64,000 nt of DNA from Cohnella sp. SGD-V74 (GCF_003001675.1 NZ_PVYW01000007.1:1-64000); one strand, 5' to 3'. Positions 33,772 through 44,127 are shown, numbered from the stretch's first letter. Numbers and translations: made by a program. Notes: generated by a model not told the origin, from the sequence alone.

Positions 33772-36027
33772 ATGCGAGAGGTGAACGGGATGGAACGGGG
33801 AATTTACTTTGACGGCTGGTATCGGGATGAGCATTGCTATCATCCGAGCCTGCCGATGCGCAGGACACAGATGGTGGAGGATCTGGTCGACTACGAGGCG
33901 ACGCTGCTCGTCTGGTCGGCTCTCGGGGGCGGCGTCGTGTCGCTTCCGTACCTGGAGGAGGAAGCATACGGCGAAGTGCCGTCCCGTCTGCGGATGTACG
34001 GGTATATGAACGACCGCGAATTCATCCGCGAATGCGACAAGCACGGCATCAAGGTGTTCGGCGTCGTGTTCGAGGTGCAGGGCTGGGAGTTCCCGGCCGA
34101 GATCAGCGAGGACGAGACGAAACTGCTTGGGCTGAACATTATGCGCGGAGAAGGGCAGAAGGTGACGTACGGCCTTCGGGAGTTCAGCCAGGACAAGTAT
34201 CCGAAGCTGTTTCCCAAGACGTTCCGCGATTACTTCCCTGACGGGCTGGTCAACAGCGACGGGGAGCAAGTGACGGATCTGTGGGAGGAATGCGCCGCCC
34301 GCAAAATGGACGGAACGGCCGTCCACGCCGCCTGGGTGGAAGTGGTCGGGCATGAGCAGCAATGCTACCAGATGTGCCGCAACAATCCGGTATGGCGGGC
34401 TTATCTGAAGAAGATCATCGAGATCCAGATCGACGCCGGCGTACACGGCGTGCATCTGGACGAATGCGAGCTGCCGATTACGGCGATCGGGTACGGAGGA
34501 TGTTTCTGCAAGGATTGCATGAAGCAGTTTAACGTCTATCTGACGGACCGGCAGCGCAAGGGCGATCTGCCCGCGGCTTTGCAGGAGATGGACCTGGAGT
34601 CGTTCCATTACGGCGATTACTTGAAGGCCTGCGGCGCCGAATTCCCGGGCAAGGCGTCCGAGACGCCCTTCTTCACGCAATATTTCCAATTTCAAATGAA
34701 AATCATGACGGGCTACTTCAAAGAACTGACGGACTACGTGCGCGAATACGGCCGCTCCAAGGGGCGGGACGTGCTCGTGTCGGGCAACTTCTTCCACGTC
34801 ATGCACCAATACATGCCGCTGCAGCCGGAAGTGGACATCATCGCCACGGAAATGCGCAATACGCTGTACCGGCAAGCTTACTGGTATCGCTACGCCAACG
34901 GGTTCGCCAACGGCAAGCCGATGACCGTCGTGGAAAATCCGTACGGCGGCATCGTGCCCGAGTTGCTGGAGAATCTGCGCGCGGGCCGAATGGCCGAACA
35001 GTTCCAGCTGATGCTGCTGGAGGCGGCGACCTACGGCTGCAATCTGTCCGTTCCATACGGGGGCTGGATGGGCAACACGATCCGCGACGCGTTCTATGCG
35101 CCCAAGGAGCCGACGATGGCCGTGCAGAAGTTCCTCAAGCGCAACGAGCATCTGATCTCCGACGTATCGGGCGCGGAGATTGTCGTCAACTACAGCTACC
35201 CGAGCTACTACTATCGCGAGAACGACGCGGTGGAGAACGACCCGGGGCAGGCGACGATGCTGTCGTCCACGGTGAACAAGGGCGTCGTGATGCCGTTCTG
35301 GGACATCATCAAGGAGATGAGCAAGCAGCACGTGCCGTTCGACGTGTTGATCTCTTCGGACGGCGAGCTGTTCCAGGATACGTTTAATCTGGAGAGTCTG
35401 AGCAAGTACAAATGCCTCGTGCTTCCCGACAACGAGAAGATGACGTCCGAGCAGCTTGCGGTCGTGCTGGGCTTCCTGGACGGGGGCGGCCGGGTTGTCG
35501 TCTACGGGCGGCTGGCGGACGAGATGGGCGATCCGGAGCTTGCGCGGATAATTCTGGCGCATCCGGGCACGGTTCATTGCGGCAAGGAGGAGAAGCTGCT
35601 GGGCTTTGTCGGTTCCATCCGCGACGTGCTGCCGGACCGCAAGTTCCAGATCGAAGTGGAGGGCCGTCCCGATATCGGGCTGCACCCTCACCGGCTGGCC
35701 GACGGGCGCACGGCGGTGCATCTCGTCAATTATCAATTCCACCGCGAGCAGGATCGCGTGATCCCGATCGAGAGCGTCACTTTCCGCATGCGCGCAGATC
35801 GTCCGATCGAAGGATTGGCGCTTCATACGCTGGACGGGCGGGAGCTTGACGCCGAATGCCGGAACGAAGACGGTTATCTGACGGTGACGATTCCGTCGAT
35901 GCCGCTGTACGTGCTGGTAGAGTGTCTGACCGAAAGGGGCGAAGGAACGGGAGCATGCAAATCCAATTGTACATGTCGCTGTGGGCATTCGTCGGATTCG
36001 AAGGGTCGCCGCTGTCAATCCGATTAG
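33772..36027 (+). CDS. Putative glycoside hydrolase-like protein with beta-galactosidase-type C-terminal domain
   Basis: A 751-residue protein with no signal peptide. The N-terminal 400 residues look like a TIM barrel related to hypothetical glycosyl hydrolases (GHL6-like): GVHLDECELP followed by a CFCKDCMKQF cysteine pair. About residues 450-620 resemble the GATase-like trimerisation domain of GH42 beta-galactosidases (KCLVLPDNEKMTSEQ, GGGRVVVYGRL). A small beta domain ends the fold. The final residues, GACKSNCTCRCGH and after, are Cys-rich and lie where the frame runs 73 bases into the next gene. Hydrolysis of a glycoside is inferred. ATG 33790 is an alternative start. Confidence 0.75.
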   Translation: MREVNGMERGIYFDGWYRDEHCYHPSLPMRRTQMVEDLVDYEATLLVWSALGGGVVSLPYLEEEAYGEVPSRLRMYGYMNDREFIRECDKHGIKVFGVVFEVQGWEFPAEISEDETKLLGLNIMRGEGQKVTYGLREFSQDKYPKLFPKTFRDYFPDGLVNSDGEQVTDLWEECAARKMDGTAVHAAWVEVVGHEQQCYQMCRNNPVWRAYLKKIIEIQIDAGVHGVHLDECELPITAIGYGGCFCKDCMKQFNVYLTDRQRKGDLPAALQEMDLESFHYGDYLKACGAEFPGKASETPFFTQYFQFQMKIMTGYFKELTDYVREYGRSKGRDVLVSGNFFHVMHQYMPLQPEVDIIATEMRNTLYRQAYWYRYANGFANGKPMTVVENPYGGIVPELLENLRAGRMAEQFQLMLLEAATYGCNLSVPYGGWMGNTIRDAFYAPKEPTMAVQKFLKRNEHLISDVSGAEIVVNYSYPSYYYRENDAVENDPGQATMLSSTVNKGVVMPFWDIIKEMSKQHVPFDVLISSDGELFQDTFNLESLSKYKCLVLPDNEKMTSEQLAVVLGFLDGGGRVVVYGRLADEMGDPELARIILAHPGTVHCGKEEKLLGFVGSIRDVLPDRKFQIEVEGRPDIGLHPHRLADGRTAVHLVNYQFHREQDRVIPIESVTFRMRADRPIEGLALHTLDGRELDAECRNEDGYLTVTIPSMPLYVLVECLTERGEGTGACKSNCTCRCGHSSDSKGRRCQSD

Positions 36028-36832
36028 GGAGCGATGCCGGACGCGTGTTCGAGAGAATCGCGGCAGCGGGCTATCAAGGCGTGGAATGCCCGCTGCCCGT
36101 CGCGGAACAGGAACCGCTGTTCCGGCAATTGCTGAAGGAGCACGGTCTGAAGCTGATCGCTCAGGTGCTGACGGAGGGACCCGACCACGCCGGCTCGTTC
36201 GAGCGGCAGCTTGAGCGGGCGGCCTCCTTCGGGCCCGGGCTGATCGTCTCGCAGAGCGGCAAGGACAGCCACGGCCGGGAGGAGCGTCTGGCGTACTTCG
36301 AACGGGCTCTCGCCGCGGAAGCCCGCATCGGTATCCCCGTCGCTCATGAAACGCACAGAGGACGGGCGCTCTATACGCCTTGGCACACGGCGGAACTGCT
36401 CGCTGCGGAGGAGCGGCTTAGGTTGACGGCGGATTTCAGCCACTGGTGCTGCGTGACCGAATCGCTGCTGGAGGATCAAGGAGCGGCCATGTCGGCGGCT
36501 TGCGCCCGCGCGATTCACATTCACGGGCGCGTCGGCCATCGCGAAGGGCCGCAGGTTTCGGATCCCCGCGCTCCAGAGTATGCGCAGGAGCTGGCCGCGC
36601 ACGAGGACTGGTGGAAACGGATCGTAAATGCGCACTTTGCCCGAGGAGAGACGACGATGACATTCACGCCGGAATTCGGACCGCCCGGATATATGCCGAC
36701 GCTGCCTTATACGAAGCAGCCCGTCGCCGATCTGTGGGAGCTCAACGCCTGGATGGCCCGCCGATTCGTTCGCTTGGCCGAAGAAGCGATAGCCGAGGCG
36801 ACAGATTCGGGGAAAAAGGAGGAGCACGCAGG

Positions 36833-36836
<4 letters not shown>
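35955..36836 (+). CDS. Sugar phosphate isomerase/epimerase (xylose isomerase-like TIM barrel)
   Basis: A 293-residue protein of the AP endonuclease 2/xylose isomerase-like barrel family. GYQGVECPLP, VAHETHRGRALYTPWH, LTADFSHWC and HIHGRVGHREGPQV give the usual metal-binding Glu, Asp and His pattern. Such proteins isomerise, epimerise or dehydrate keto-sugars and keto-inositols. It starts inside the end of the upstream gene (73-base overlap) and overlaps the nucleoside hydrolase gene by four bases, so translation through this part of the operon is tightly coupled. Confidence 0.84.
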
Positions 36837-38313
<1,477 letters not shown>

Positions 38314-38332
38314 GAGTTACGGGCGTCGATAA

Positions 38333-38393
38333 GACGGCGAGAAGGCCATCCCCAAGTCATTCTGAATTGACTTGGGGATGGCCTTCTGCCGTC
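38333..38393. terminator. Long bidirectional hairpin terminator
   Basis: A stem of about 26 bp from 38333-38359 and 38368-38393, with core AGAAGGCCATCCCCAAGTCA and its complement and an 8-base loop, sits between convergent genes. There is no T run, so it may act as an mRNA end stabiliser as much as a terminator. Confidence 0.65.
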
Positions 38394-38403
38394 TATTGCC
38401 GTA

Positions 38404-39228
38404 CTATTTCTTATTGTTATAAAAGTACATCGTCAACGGAGCGAATACGACGACGAAAGCCGCGGAGAGGAGGAAGACGATAGGCAGCAGCCCGCTCTCC
38501 AAGCCGCCGTGCGCCAGACCGCGCACCGCGTCCACGACCAGCGTGACCGGATTGACGTCGACCAGGCTCTGCAGCCAGCCGGGCATCGTCGAAGTATCGA
38601 CGAAGACGCTGCTCAGGAACGTAAGCGGGAACAGCACCATCATGCTGATGCCCATCAGCGCTTTTTCGGAACGCACGATGAGACTGAGAAACGTCCATAC
38701 CCAGGACAGGCTGAAGGCGAACAGCAGCAGCACGAGAACGCCGAGCACCAGGCCTCCGAAGCCTTCGGCCGGCCTGAAGCCGAGGATGTAGCCAAGCCCG
38801 ATCATGATGGTCGAAGCGAGCAAATAGCGGACTGCGTCAACCAGCAGAGCCCCGACAAGAGCCGCAGGGCGCCAGAAGGGCAGCGTGCGAAACCGGTCGA
38901 ATATGCCTTTCTGAATATCCTTGTTCAGATCGATGCCCGTGTACATCGTGATCATCGAGACGGTCATGACGAGAATGCCCGGCAGCACGAAATCGAGATA
39001 CTCTCCGGTGGAGCCGGAAATCGCGCCTCCGAACAAATAGGTGAACATGAGCAGGAACATAATCGGGAAAGCCGTTACGTCGAACAGTTGCTCGGGAACG
39101 TATTTGATTTTCAGCAGCGCCCGCCACCCGAACGTCAAGGAGGCGCCGATCGCCCCGGGGCGGCCTGGACGCTGCGACAACGTTAAAGCGCGCTGCAGAT
39201 CGGTTGCGTTATCCTGCTTGATGTACAT
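38404..39228 (-). CDS. ABC-2 type multidrug transporter permease (DrrB-like)
   Basis: A 274-residue permease with six membrane segments. AFPIMFLLMFTYLFGGAISGSTGEYLDFVLPGI and the late PLTFLSSVFVDTSTMPGWLQ match DrrB-type daunorubicin-resistance exporters. It pairs with the ATPase gene that overlaps its start by 20 bases. Substrates may be antibiotics, lipids or polyketides. It ends right after the shared hairpin at 38333. Confidence 0.88.
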   Translation of the reverse strand: MYIKQDNATDLQRALTLSQRPGRPGAIGASLTFGWRALLKIKYVPEQLFDVTAFPIMFLLMFTYLFGGAISGSTGEYLDFVLPGILVMTVSMITMYTGIDLNKDIQKGIFDRFRTLPFWRPAALVGALLVDAVRYLLASTIMIGLGYILGFRPAEGFGGLVLGVLVLLLFAFSLSWVWTFLSLIVRSEKALMGISMMVLFPLTFLSSVFVDTSTMPGWLQSLVDVNPVTLVVDAVRGLAHGGLESGLLPIVFLLSAAFVVVFAPLTMYFYNNKK

Positions 39229-40213
39229 CTTCCGATTCCTCCCCTTCCGACTCCGGCGAGTCCGGTTTCTTGCCTGTCAACGTCAAGAACACCTCATCCA
39301 GGCTGGGCTGGCCCATCGAGAAATCCGCGATCCGCAAGTCCTCCGTCACGAACCGGCTGATCGTCGCGGCTGCGGCGCTGTGATCCGCGATCGGAACGAT
39401 CAGCTTCAGCGCCCGCTCATCCTTCTCGAACGTCTCTTGCGTCAGCGAGCCAAGGATGACTGCCGCCCGTTCGAGATCTTCCGCCGCTTGGAAGTGAACC
39501 GTCAGCCTGCCCGCGCCTACGAGAGCTTTCAGCTCCGAGCTTGTTCCTTCGGCGATTAATCTTCCGTGATCGATGACGGCGATCCGATCGGCGAGCTGAT
39601 CCGCTTCCTCCAGGTACTGCGTCGTCAGGAATACGGTCGTTCCGTTGCGAACGAGCGCGCGAATGATGTCCCATACCTGGTTGCGGCTTCGCGGGTCGAG
39701 CCCCGTCGTCGGTTCGTCGAGGAACAGCAGGTCGGGCGCCGCCACGATGCTGGCCGCGATATCGATCCGCCGCCGCATGCCTCCCGAGTATTTCTTCACT
39801 TGCCGCTGCGCCGCCTCTTCCAGATGGAACGCCTTCAGCAGTTCGTCTGCCCGCGCCTTCGCGTCCGCTCTGGAGAACCCGACGAGCCGGGCGATCAGAA
39901 TGAGGTTTTCCCGGCCGGACAGATCCTCGTCAACCGAGGCGAACTGTCCCGTAAGACTGATGCGCTGCCGTACTTGATCCGTCTCCTTGGCCAAATCGTA
40001 GCCCATTACCTTCGCGGAGCCTTCGTCCGGTTGAAGCAGCGTAGCCAGCATGCGAATCGTCGTTGTTTTGCCCGCGCCGTTCGGACCCAGAAAGCCGTAG
40101 ATCGAACCTCTTGGCACCCGCAGCGCGATGCCGTCGACGACGCGCTGATCTCCGAATTTTTTGACCAGACCGTCGGCCTCGATGGCGTATTCCGGATGAG
40201 AATTCAAGCCCAT
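39209..40213 (-). CDS. ABC transporter ATP-binding protein (DrrA family)
   Basis: A 334-residue ATPase with Walker A GPNGAGKTT, signature YSGGMRRRIDIA, Walker B LLFLDEPTTGLD and the DrrA-type C-terminal extension ending in DEVFLTLTGKKP. It would power the DrrB-like permease encoded downstream with overlap. GGAGGG before ATG 40213 supports that start; an in-frame ATG at 40237 is also possible. Confidence 0.88.
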   Translation of the reverse strand: MGLNSHPEYAIEADGLVKKFGDQRVVDGIALRVPRGSIYGFLGPNGAGKTTTIRMLATLLQPDEGSAKVMGYDLAKETDQVRQRISLTGQFASVDEDLSGRENLILIARLVGFSRADAKARADELLKAFHLEEAAQRQVKKYSGGMRRRIDIAASIVAAPDLLFLDEPTTGLDPRSRNQVWDIIRALVRNGTTVFLTTQYLEEADQLADRIAVIDHGRLIAEGTSSELKALVGAGRLTVHFQAAEDLERAAVILGSLTQETFEKDERALKLIVPIADHSAAAATISRFVTEDLRIADFSMGQPSLDEVFLTLTGKKPDSPESEGEESEDVHQAG

Positions 40214-40553
40214 GCTTCGCGATCCCTCCATCTCCATTGTCGTTCGTCAGCGATTATGCGGTTAAGCGGTTATGCGTATGCGGGACTCTCTCAAATGTCT
40301 CTATTATTATACAGTATAACCATGGGAATGGTATTTTCTTCTTGCGCCTTCGAATTTTTATTTCACGACGAATGGCGCGCCGGGAGCTGCGCCGATGAGT
40401 GCCGCCATAGACGGCGTTCGGGACGCGCCGGAGGCGGGCGACGCAGATTGCGGGACATTGCGTTCCTCCACTCGGCAGCGGATTTTTTCGTTCTGTGAAT
40501 CCATGTTATGATGAAAGGATCGTCTTAAAGAACCGGCAAGGAGAACGGGACAA
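40214..40553. other. Divergent intergenic region between exporter genes
   Basis: Minus-strand TATAAT (plus 40306-40311) may be the exporter -10. A small dyad ACCAT-GGGA-ATGGT (40319-40332) lies upstream of it, where a repressor could bind. A minus-strand open frame near 40358-40501 has no ribosome binding site and is not called a gene. GGCAAGGAGAACGGG before 40554 serves the MFS gene. Confidence 0.4.
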
Positions 40554-41774
40554 ATGGGTACGGAACTATCGATCGAACGCTCGTCCGGAATGACCGGACG
40601 GCTATGGATTTTGCTCGGAATTATACTGGCAGGAGCGAATATGAGGGCGGCGATCTCTTCCGTCGGACCGCTGATCGGCTTTATTCGGGATGAGACGGGC
40701 TTGTCCAACGGGGCAATGGGCTGGATGACCACGATTCCGTTAATCGGCTTTGCGCTGTTGTCTCCCGTTACTCCGGCTATTGCGAGAAGGTTCGGCACCG
40801 AGCGGACGCTTGCGGCAAGCCTGCTGCTGATGACAGTCGGCATCGCCTCCCGCGTCGTCGACTCCGTGCCGATGCTGTTCATAGGCACGGCTGGGGTGGG
40901 CGTCGCGATCGCGGTAAGCAACGTGCTCCTTCCGAGCATCGTCAAGAAAAACTTCGCCAACCGGGTCGGTCTGATGACCGGACTGTACAGCATGACGATG
41001 ACGCTGTTCGCGGCGTTCGCGGCCAGTGTCAGCGTGCCGCTCGCGGAGGGGGCGGGCTGGGGCTGGCGCAACGCGCTGCTCGTATGGGCCGCGATGTCCG
41101 CCGCGGGTCTGCTCATCTGGCTGCCTCAAGCGATTCGTTCCCGCTCTTCGGGGGCCGCTGCGGCCGCGGGAGTCTCCGCGGAGTCGCGCGCCGGCCGGGG
41201 ATCGAACGTCTGGAAGTCCGGACTGGCCTGGCAGATCACGCTCTTTATGGGGTTTCAGTCGTTCAACTTTTACGTCTGCGTGGCCTGGTTGCCGGACATT
41301 CTGCTGAGCAAGGGATGGTCCCCCGAGAATGCCGGGTTCATGCTCAGCTTGATGCAGCTTTCCGGGATTCCGTTTAATTTTCTGATTCCGATGATCGCGG
41401 AGAAGCTCAAGGACCAGAAGCTCGTAGCCGCCCTGGGGGCATTGATCAGTCTGGCCGGGTATGCGGGCTTGCTCTCCGGCCATTCCGCGGCGCTGACCGC
41501 ATCGGTCGTGTTGATCGGCGTAGGGCAGGGGATGAGCATCAGCTTGGCGCTCATGTTCATCGCGGTGCGGGCGAGGAGCGCGACGCAAGCGGCGGCCCTG
41601 TCGGGCATGGCCCAATCGGTCGGCTACGCGCTCGCCGCGCTGGGGCCAATCTGCCTGGGCATGCTGCACGACGCTTCTTCTTCGTGGACGGGCCCCATTC
41701 TCGCGATGATTGGCTCTTCCGTCGTCATGGCGGTCGCGGGCTTCGGAGCGGGGCGCGATCGTTACGCGGATTAA
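40554..41774 (+). CDS. MFS transporter, CynX/NimT family
   Basis: A 406-residue transporter with twelve hydrophobic segments. GANMRAAISSVGPLIGFIRDETGLSNGAMGWMTTIPL near the first helices is typical of the CynX/NimT branch (cyanate, 2-nitroimidazole and related compounds). The central loop is Ala/Ser/Arg-rich. Direction and substrate cannot be told. It is the last GC-rich gene before the AT-rich island at 41775. Confidence 0.87.
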   Translation: MGTELSIERSSGMTGRLWILLGIILAGANMRAAISSVGPLIGFIRDETGLSNGAMGWMTTIPLIGFALLSPVTPAIARRFGTERTLAASLLLMTVGIASRVVDSVPMLFIGTAGVGVAIAVSNVLLPSIVKKNFANRVGLMTGLYSMTMTLFAAFAASVSVPLAEGAGWGWRNALLVWAAMSAAGLLIWLPQAIRSRSSGAAAAAGVSAESRAGRGSNVWKSGLAWQITLFMGFQSFNFYVCVAWLPDILLSKGWSPENAGFMLSLMQLSGIPFNFLIPMIAEKLKDQKLVAALGALISLAGYAGLLSGHSAALTASVVLIGVGQGMSISLALMFIAVRARSATQAAALSGMAQSVGYALAALGPICLGMLHDASSSWTGPILAMIGSSVVMAVAGFGAGRDRYAD

Positions 41775-41812
41775 GCGTTGGGTGGGAGTTCGTTTTTTCT
41801 GATTAAAAAATT

Positions 41813-41865
41813 ATATCCCGTTATGAAATATTTATTTTTCATTTCGGGATATTTTATGTTATAAT
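41813..41865 (+). promoter_or_regulatory. Promoter and large operator dyad of the XRE gene
   Basis: ATATCCCGTTATGAAA (41813-41828) is mirrored by TTTTCATTTCGGGATAT (41836-41852), differing only in two central bases. An extended -10, TGTTATAAT, ends at 41865, and the right arm covers the -35 region. This is a strong candidate autoregulatory operator for the XRE protein. Confidence 0.75.
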
Positions 41866-41886
41866 ATGGAAGTGGGGAGAGTTGAT

Positions 41887-42720
41887 ATGGAAAGAAATGA
41901 GATCATTGCAGAACGCTTGAAAACTTGCCGTGAAAAACGGAAATTGAAGAAAACCGATGTAGTTGAATTAATAAATGTTCCCTACAGTACTTATGCAAAT
42001 TGGGAATCTGGAGCACGAGAGCCATCGTCGAAAGATCTAGTCCGACTTGCTGATTTCTATCGCGTATCTTTAGATTATCTATTTGGTCTTACGGATGTCC
42101 CAACAGTGCCTATCCAGCAAGATGTAAAAGAAGGAGGAAAATCATTGGATGCTTTGCGGGGAATAGTGGGAGATTTCAAGAGTCTATGGAACGAAAGGGA
42201 TCGCAATATTAAAATTCGAAAAAGCCTCTATAATCAATTATTCGAAGATGCTGATATGAGAGAAGACAGAGTTCATTTCATTGTTAACCGAATTATTTCT
42301 TCATATTACATTGGAATCGAAACGGAACGGCGAAAGGAAGAAGAGGAAATTCAAAAGGAAGCGGAATTGACGGATTATTATATTTATTTAGATCGCTATC
42401 TTCATGCTTCGATTGGACATAATGTTGAGATTGGTATTACTAATGAACGAGTAGGTAAAGAAGGTACGCAAGACAACTATATTCTGATGGATTACAAACT
42501 TTCTCAACCATATCATTACTTGAAACTTCACTTAGAGCGGAATAACGAAAAATGGCCAATTTCGTTCCATGAAATCCAAGACATTAAATTTCTGAAGTGT
42601 GGCGATGATCGATTAAAGGTCTGGATCTACATGCCAAAACAAACATGGAGATTTTATCTGAATTATGATCCAAGGTCTGTAATGAGCAGCGAGATAAGCG
42701 ATAAATTAGAACTAACATAA
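41887..42720 (+). CDS. XRE-family regulator with long unknown C-terminal domain
   Basis: A 277-residue protein. An XRE helix-turn-helix fills residues 1-70 (IIAERLKTCREKRKLKKTDVVELINVPYSTYANWESG, then LADFYRVSLDYLFGLTD). The remaining 200 residues are charged and mostly helical with a Tyr-rich C-terminal part, and match no family I recognise. GTGGGGAGAG precedes ATG 41887. Base composition is clearly AT-rich compared with neighbours, which suggests horizontal gain. The large dyad upstream suggests it represses itself and possibly the DUF3800 gene. Confidence 0.82.
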   Translation: MERNEIIAERLKTCREKRKLKKTDVVELINVPYSTYANWESGAREPSSKDLVRLADFYRVSLDYLFGLTDVPTVPIQQDVKEGGKSLDALRGIVGDFKSLWNERDRNIKIRKSLYNQLFEDADMREDRVHFIVNRIISSYYIGIETERRKEEEEIQKEAELTDYYIYLDRYLHASIGHNVEIGITNERVGKEGTQDNYILMDYKLSQPYHYLKLHLERNNEKWPISFHEIQDIKFLKCGDDRLKVWIYMPKQTWRFYLNYDPRSVMSSEISDKLELT

Positions 42721-42721
42721 A

Positions 42722-42752
42722 GAAAGAACTCCTAGGCATGGGTTCTTTTAAT
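42722..42752 (+). terminator. Rho-independent terminator after the XRE gene
   Basis: AAAGAAC pairs with GTTCTTT around a short loop and is followed by TTAAT, directly after the XRE stop codon. Confidence 0.7.
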
Positions 42753-42794
42753 ATTACCCATTTTGAAGCTTAATTCTCTTCAATAAATTAAAAA

Positions 42795-42860
42795 CCTCCT
42801 CATCCGGCAAAATGCCTATGAGGAGGCAGACGCAATTCCGGGCAAAATGCCTTTTGCGTC
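42795..42860 (+). ncRNA. Two tandem hairpins with the same apical motif
   Basis: Hairpin 1: CCTCCTCAT (42795-42803) with ATGAGGAGG (42818-42826), enclosing GGCAAAATGCC (42806-42816). Hairpin 2: GACGCA (42829-42834) with TGCGTC (42855-42860), enclosing the same GGCAAAATGCC (42841-42851), itself a 4-bp stem with an AAA loop. The outer stems differ while the apical 11 bases are identical, as in structured RNA or protein-binding repeats. It lies between the XRE terminator and the DUF3800 gene. Whether it is transcribed is not known. Confidence 0.45.
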
Positions 42861-42917
42861 CGTATTAATTTATGCCCATGGCTCAATAATATAATCCATG
42901 CTGCAGGGAGAATCACA

Positions 42918-43781
42918 GTGAATAACGAAAAAAATATTTGTATAAGCTACCTGGACGAATCTAAAGTTGAAAATAAAGGCCCAATACGAAAGTATACAAT
43001 TGCAAGTATGACTGCGCTTAAAGCGGATTATGTCGATCACATTGAGCAGAAATGGAAAAGTCACCGCGATACATACGGCATTCCTAAAGGAAGAGTCATT
43101 CATTTTACGAACATTAAGCATCTGTTGAATCCAAATCCTCCTCCTCAACGTCCTCATGATCCAGACTGGGTAAGTGTGTTTAGCAATGATACAGGCATAG
43201 ATTATGCTAAACTATATGCGTTTTTTAACGACTCTCTGGCCATCATAAGAGATGCTCCATTTATTGTGCAACTTACGGGACTGGAGTATGATTCAAGTCA
43301 TTTATGCAGGCAAAACAATGTAAAGGATCAAATCTATTTCCCTCCCTTTATTGCGTTCCGCGAACATTTGGACCTTATGGGGTTATATTTATTGGGGCTT
43401 CATCAGGCTCCGTACAATTCCAATAATATTAAAATCACTAAGTTACGTTATGATGGTGACGTTGGACTGCAGGAGCGAGACGATATAAAACGCGCATACC
43501 ATCATACTCTAACGGTCGGAACCAGGCATTTCAAAGCGGAAACAGCGATCAAGCTTTTTGATGAAATACGTTTTATTGGGAAGCATGAAATTGGTCACGA
43601 AGTAGTTACGCATGCCGGGAATGAAATTATCGATTTAATCACAACAATTGCTGCTCGGGACATGTGGCAGATTGATACAGATAAAATTAACATCGCAGTT
43701 CCAAATGTCGGAATCATCGACCCGTTACCGTTTATTAAGCCCAAAATTCTCCATGCGCAAAAACTAAAAGATTTTTATTAG
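42918..43781 (+). CDS. DUF3800 domain protein
   Basis: A 287-residue protein of the DUF3800 family, which has a predicted RNase H-like fold. The N-terminal YLDES motif (residues 11-15) carries the first predicted acidic residues, and the C-terminal region GNEIIDLITTIAARDMW carries the later Asp. The function of the family is not settled, and members often lie on mobile or defence islands. GTG start 42918 with CAGGGAG at spacing seven. It is AT-rich like the XRE gene and lies downstream of two look-alike hairpins. A nuclease role is inference. Confidence 0.75.
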   Translation: MNNEKNICISYLDESKVENKGPIRKYTIASMTALKADYVDHIEQKWKSHRDTYGIPKGRVIHFTNIKHLLNPNPPPQRPHDPDWVSVFSNDTGIDYAKLYAFFNDSLAIIRDAPFIVQLTGLEYDSSHLCRQNNVKDQIYFPPFIAFREHLDLMGLYLLGLHQAPYNSNNIKITKLRYDGDVGLQERDDIKRAYHHTLTVGTRHFKAETAIKLFDEIRFIGKHEIGHEVVTHAGNEIIDLITTIAARDMWQIDTDKINIAVPNVGIIDPLPFIKPKILHAQKLKDFY

Positions 43782-43819
43782 AGCTGTTGCAATTATATTT
43801 TTAGTATAGTATTATTTTC

Positions 43820-43889
43820 TTAACAAGAGGGAGTAGTTCCTGTCTTGTTAAACCTCGCAGGCATATGACCGGGCGAGTTTATTTTTTTA
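43820..43889 (+). terminator. Two hairpins after the DUF3800 gene
   Basis: TTAACAAGA (43820-43828) pairs with TCTTGTTAA (43843-43851). Next, AACCTCGC (43851-43858) pairs with GCGAGTTT (43873-43880) with one mismatch, followed by a T-rich run to 43889. The second is the likely terminator. Confidence 0.55.
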
Positions 43890-43903
43890 TATGGAAGATA
43901 TTT

Positions 43904-43949
43904 AGGAACCATTATTAAAGCTGAGGCTTTAATAATGGTTCCTTTTTTG
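43904..43949. terminator. Very strong Rho-independent terminator
   Basis: AGGAACCATTATTAAAGC (43904-43921), loop TGAG, then its exact complement (43926-43943) and a T6 run. An 18-bp perfect stem marks the right edge of the AT-rich island. The 180 bases to the next gene hold only a likely promoter, TACAAT near 44090. Confidence 0.85.
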
Positions 43950-44127
43950 CTGTGCGATACGATGAGCAAGGTATCCAATTCGTTTCTAGGTCAAGAAATA
44001 GAAAAGTCGACCAATCCGGTTGCGAATTTTAGACGATGTTCTCGAATCGTAGGATTATTTAAATCGAATAAGCCCGATACAATGAAAGGGCATTCAAAAC
44101 TAAATCCTCTACTGGAGTGAATACAAA

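Noticed and set aside
33658..36018. A 786-residue open frame on the minus strand
   Set aside because: It lies fully opposite the glycosidase-like gene, shows no domain and has the composition of an antisense frame in GC-rich DNA.
40358..40501. A 48-residue minus-strand frame between the exporter genes
   Set aside because: It lacks a ribosome binding site and any family pattern, and the frame extends into the antisense of the MFS gene.
42721..43950. A CRISPR-like repeat array in the AT-rich island
   Set aside because: Only two copies of an 11-base hairpin apex occur, without regular spacers or cas genes.
43935..44120. A 61-residue plus-strand frame before the transporter operon
   Set aside because: It starts inside a strong terminator stem, has no ribosome binding site and no recognisable pattern.
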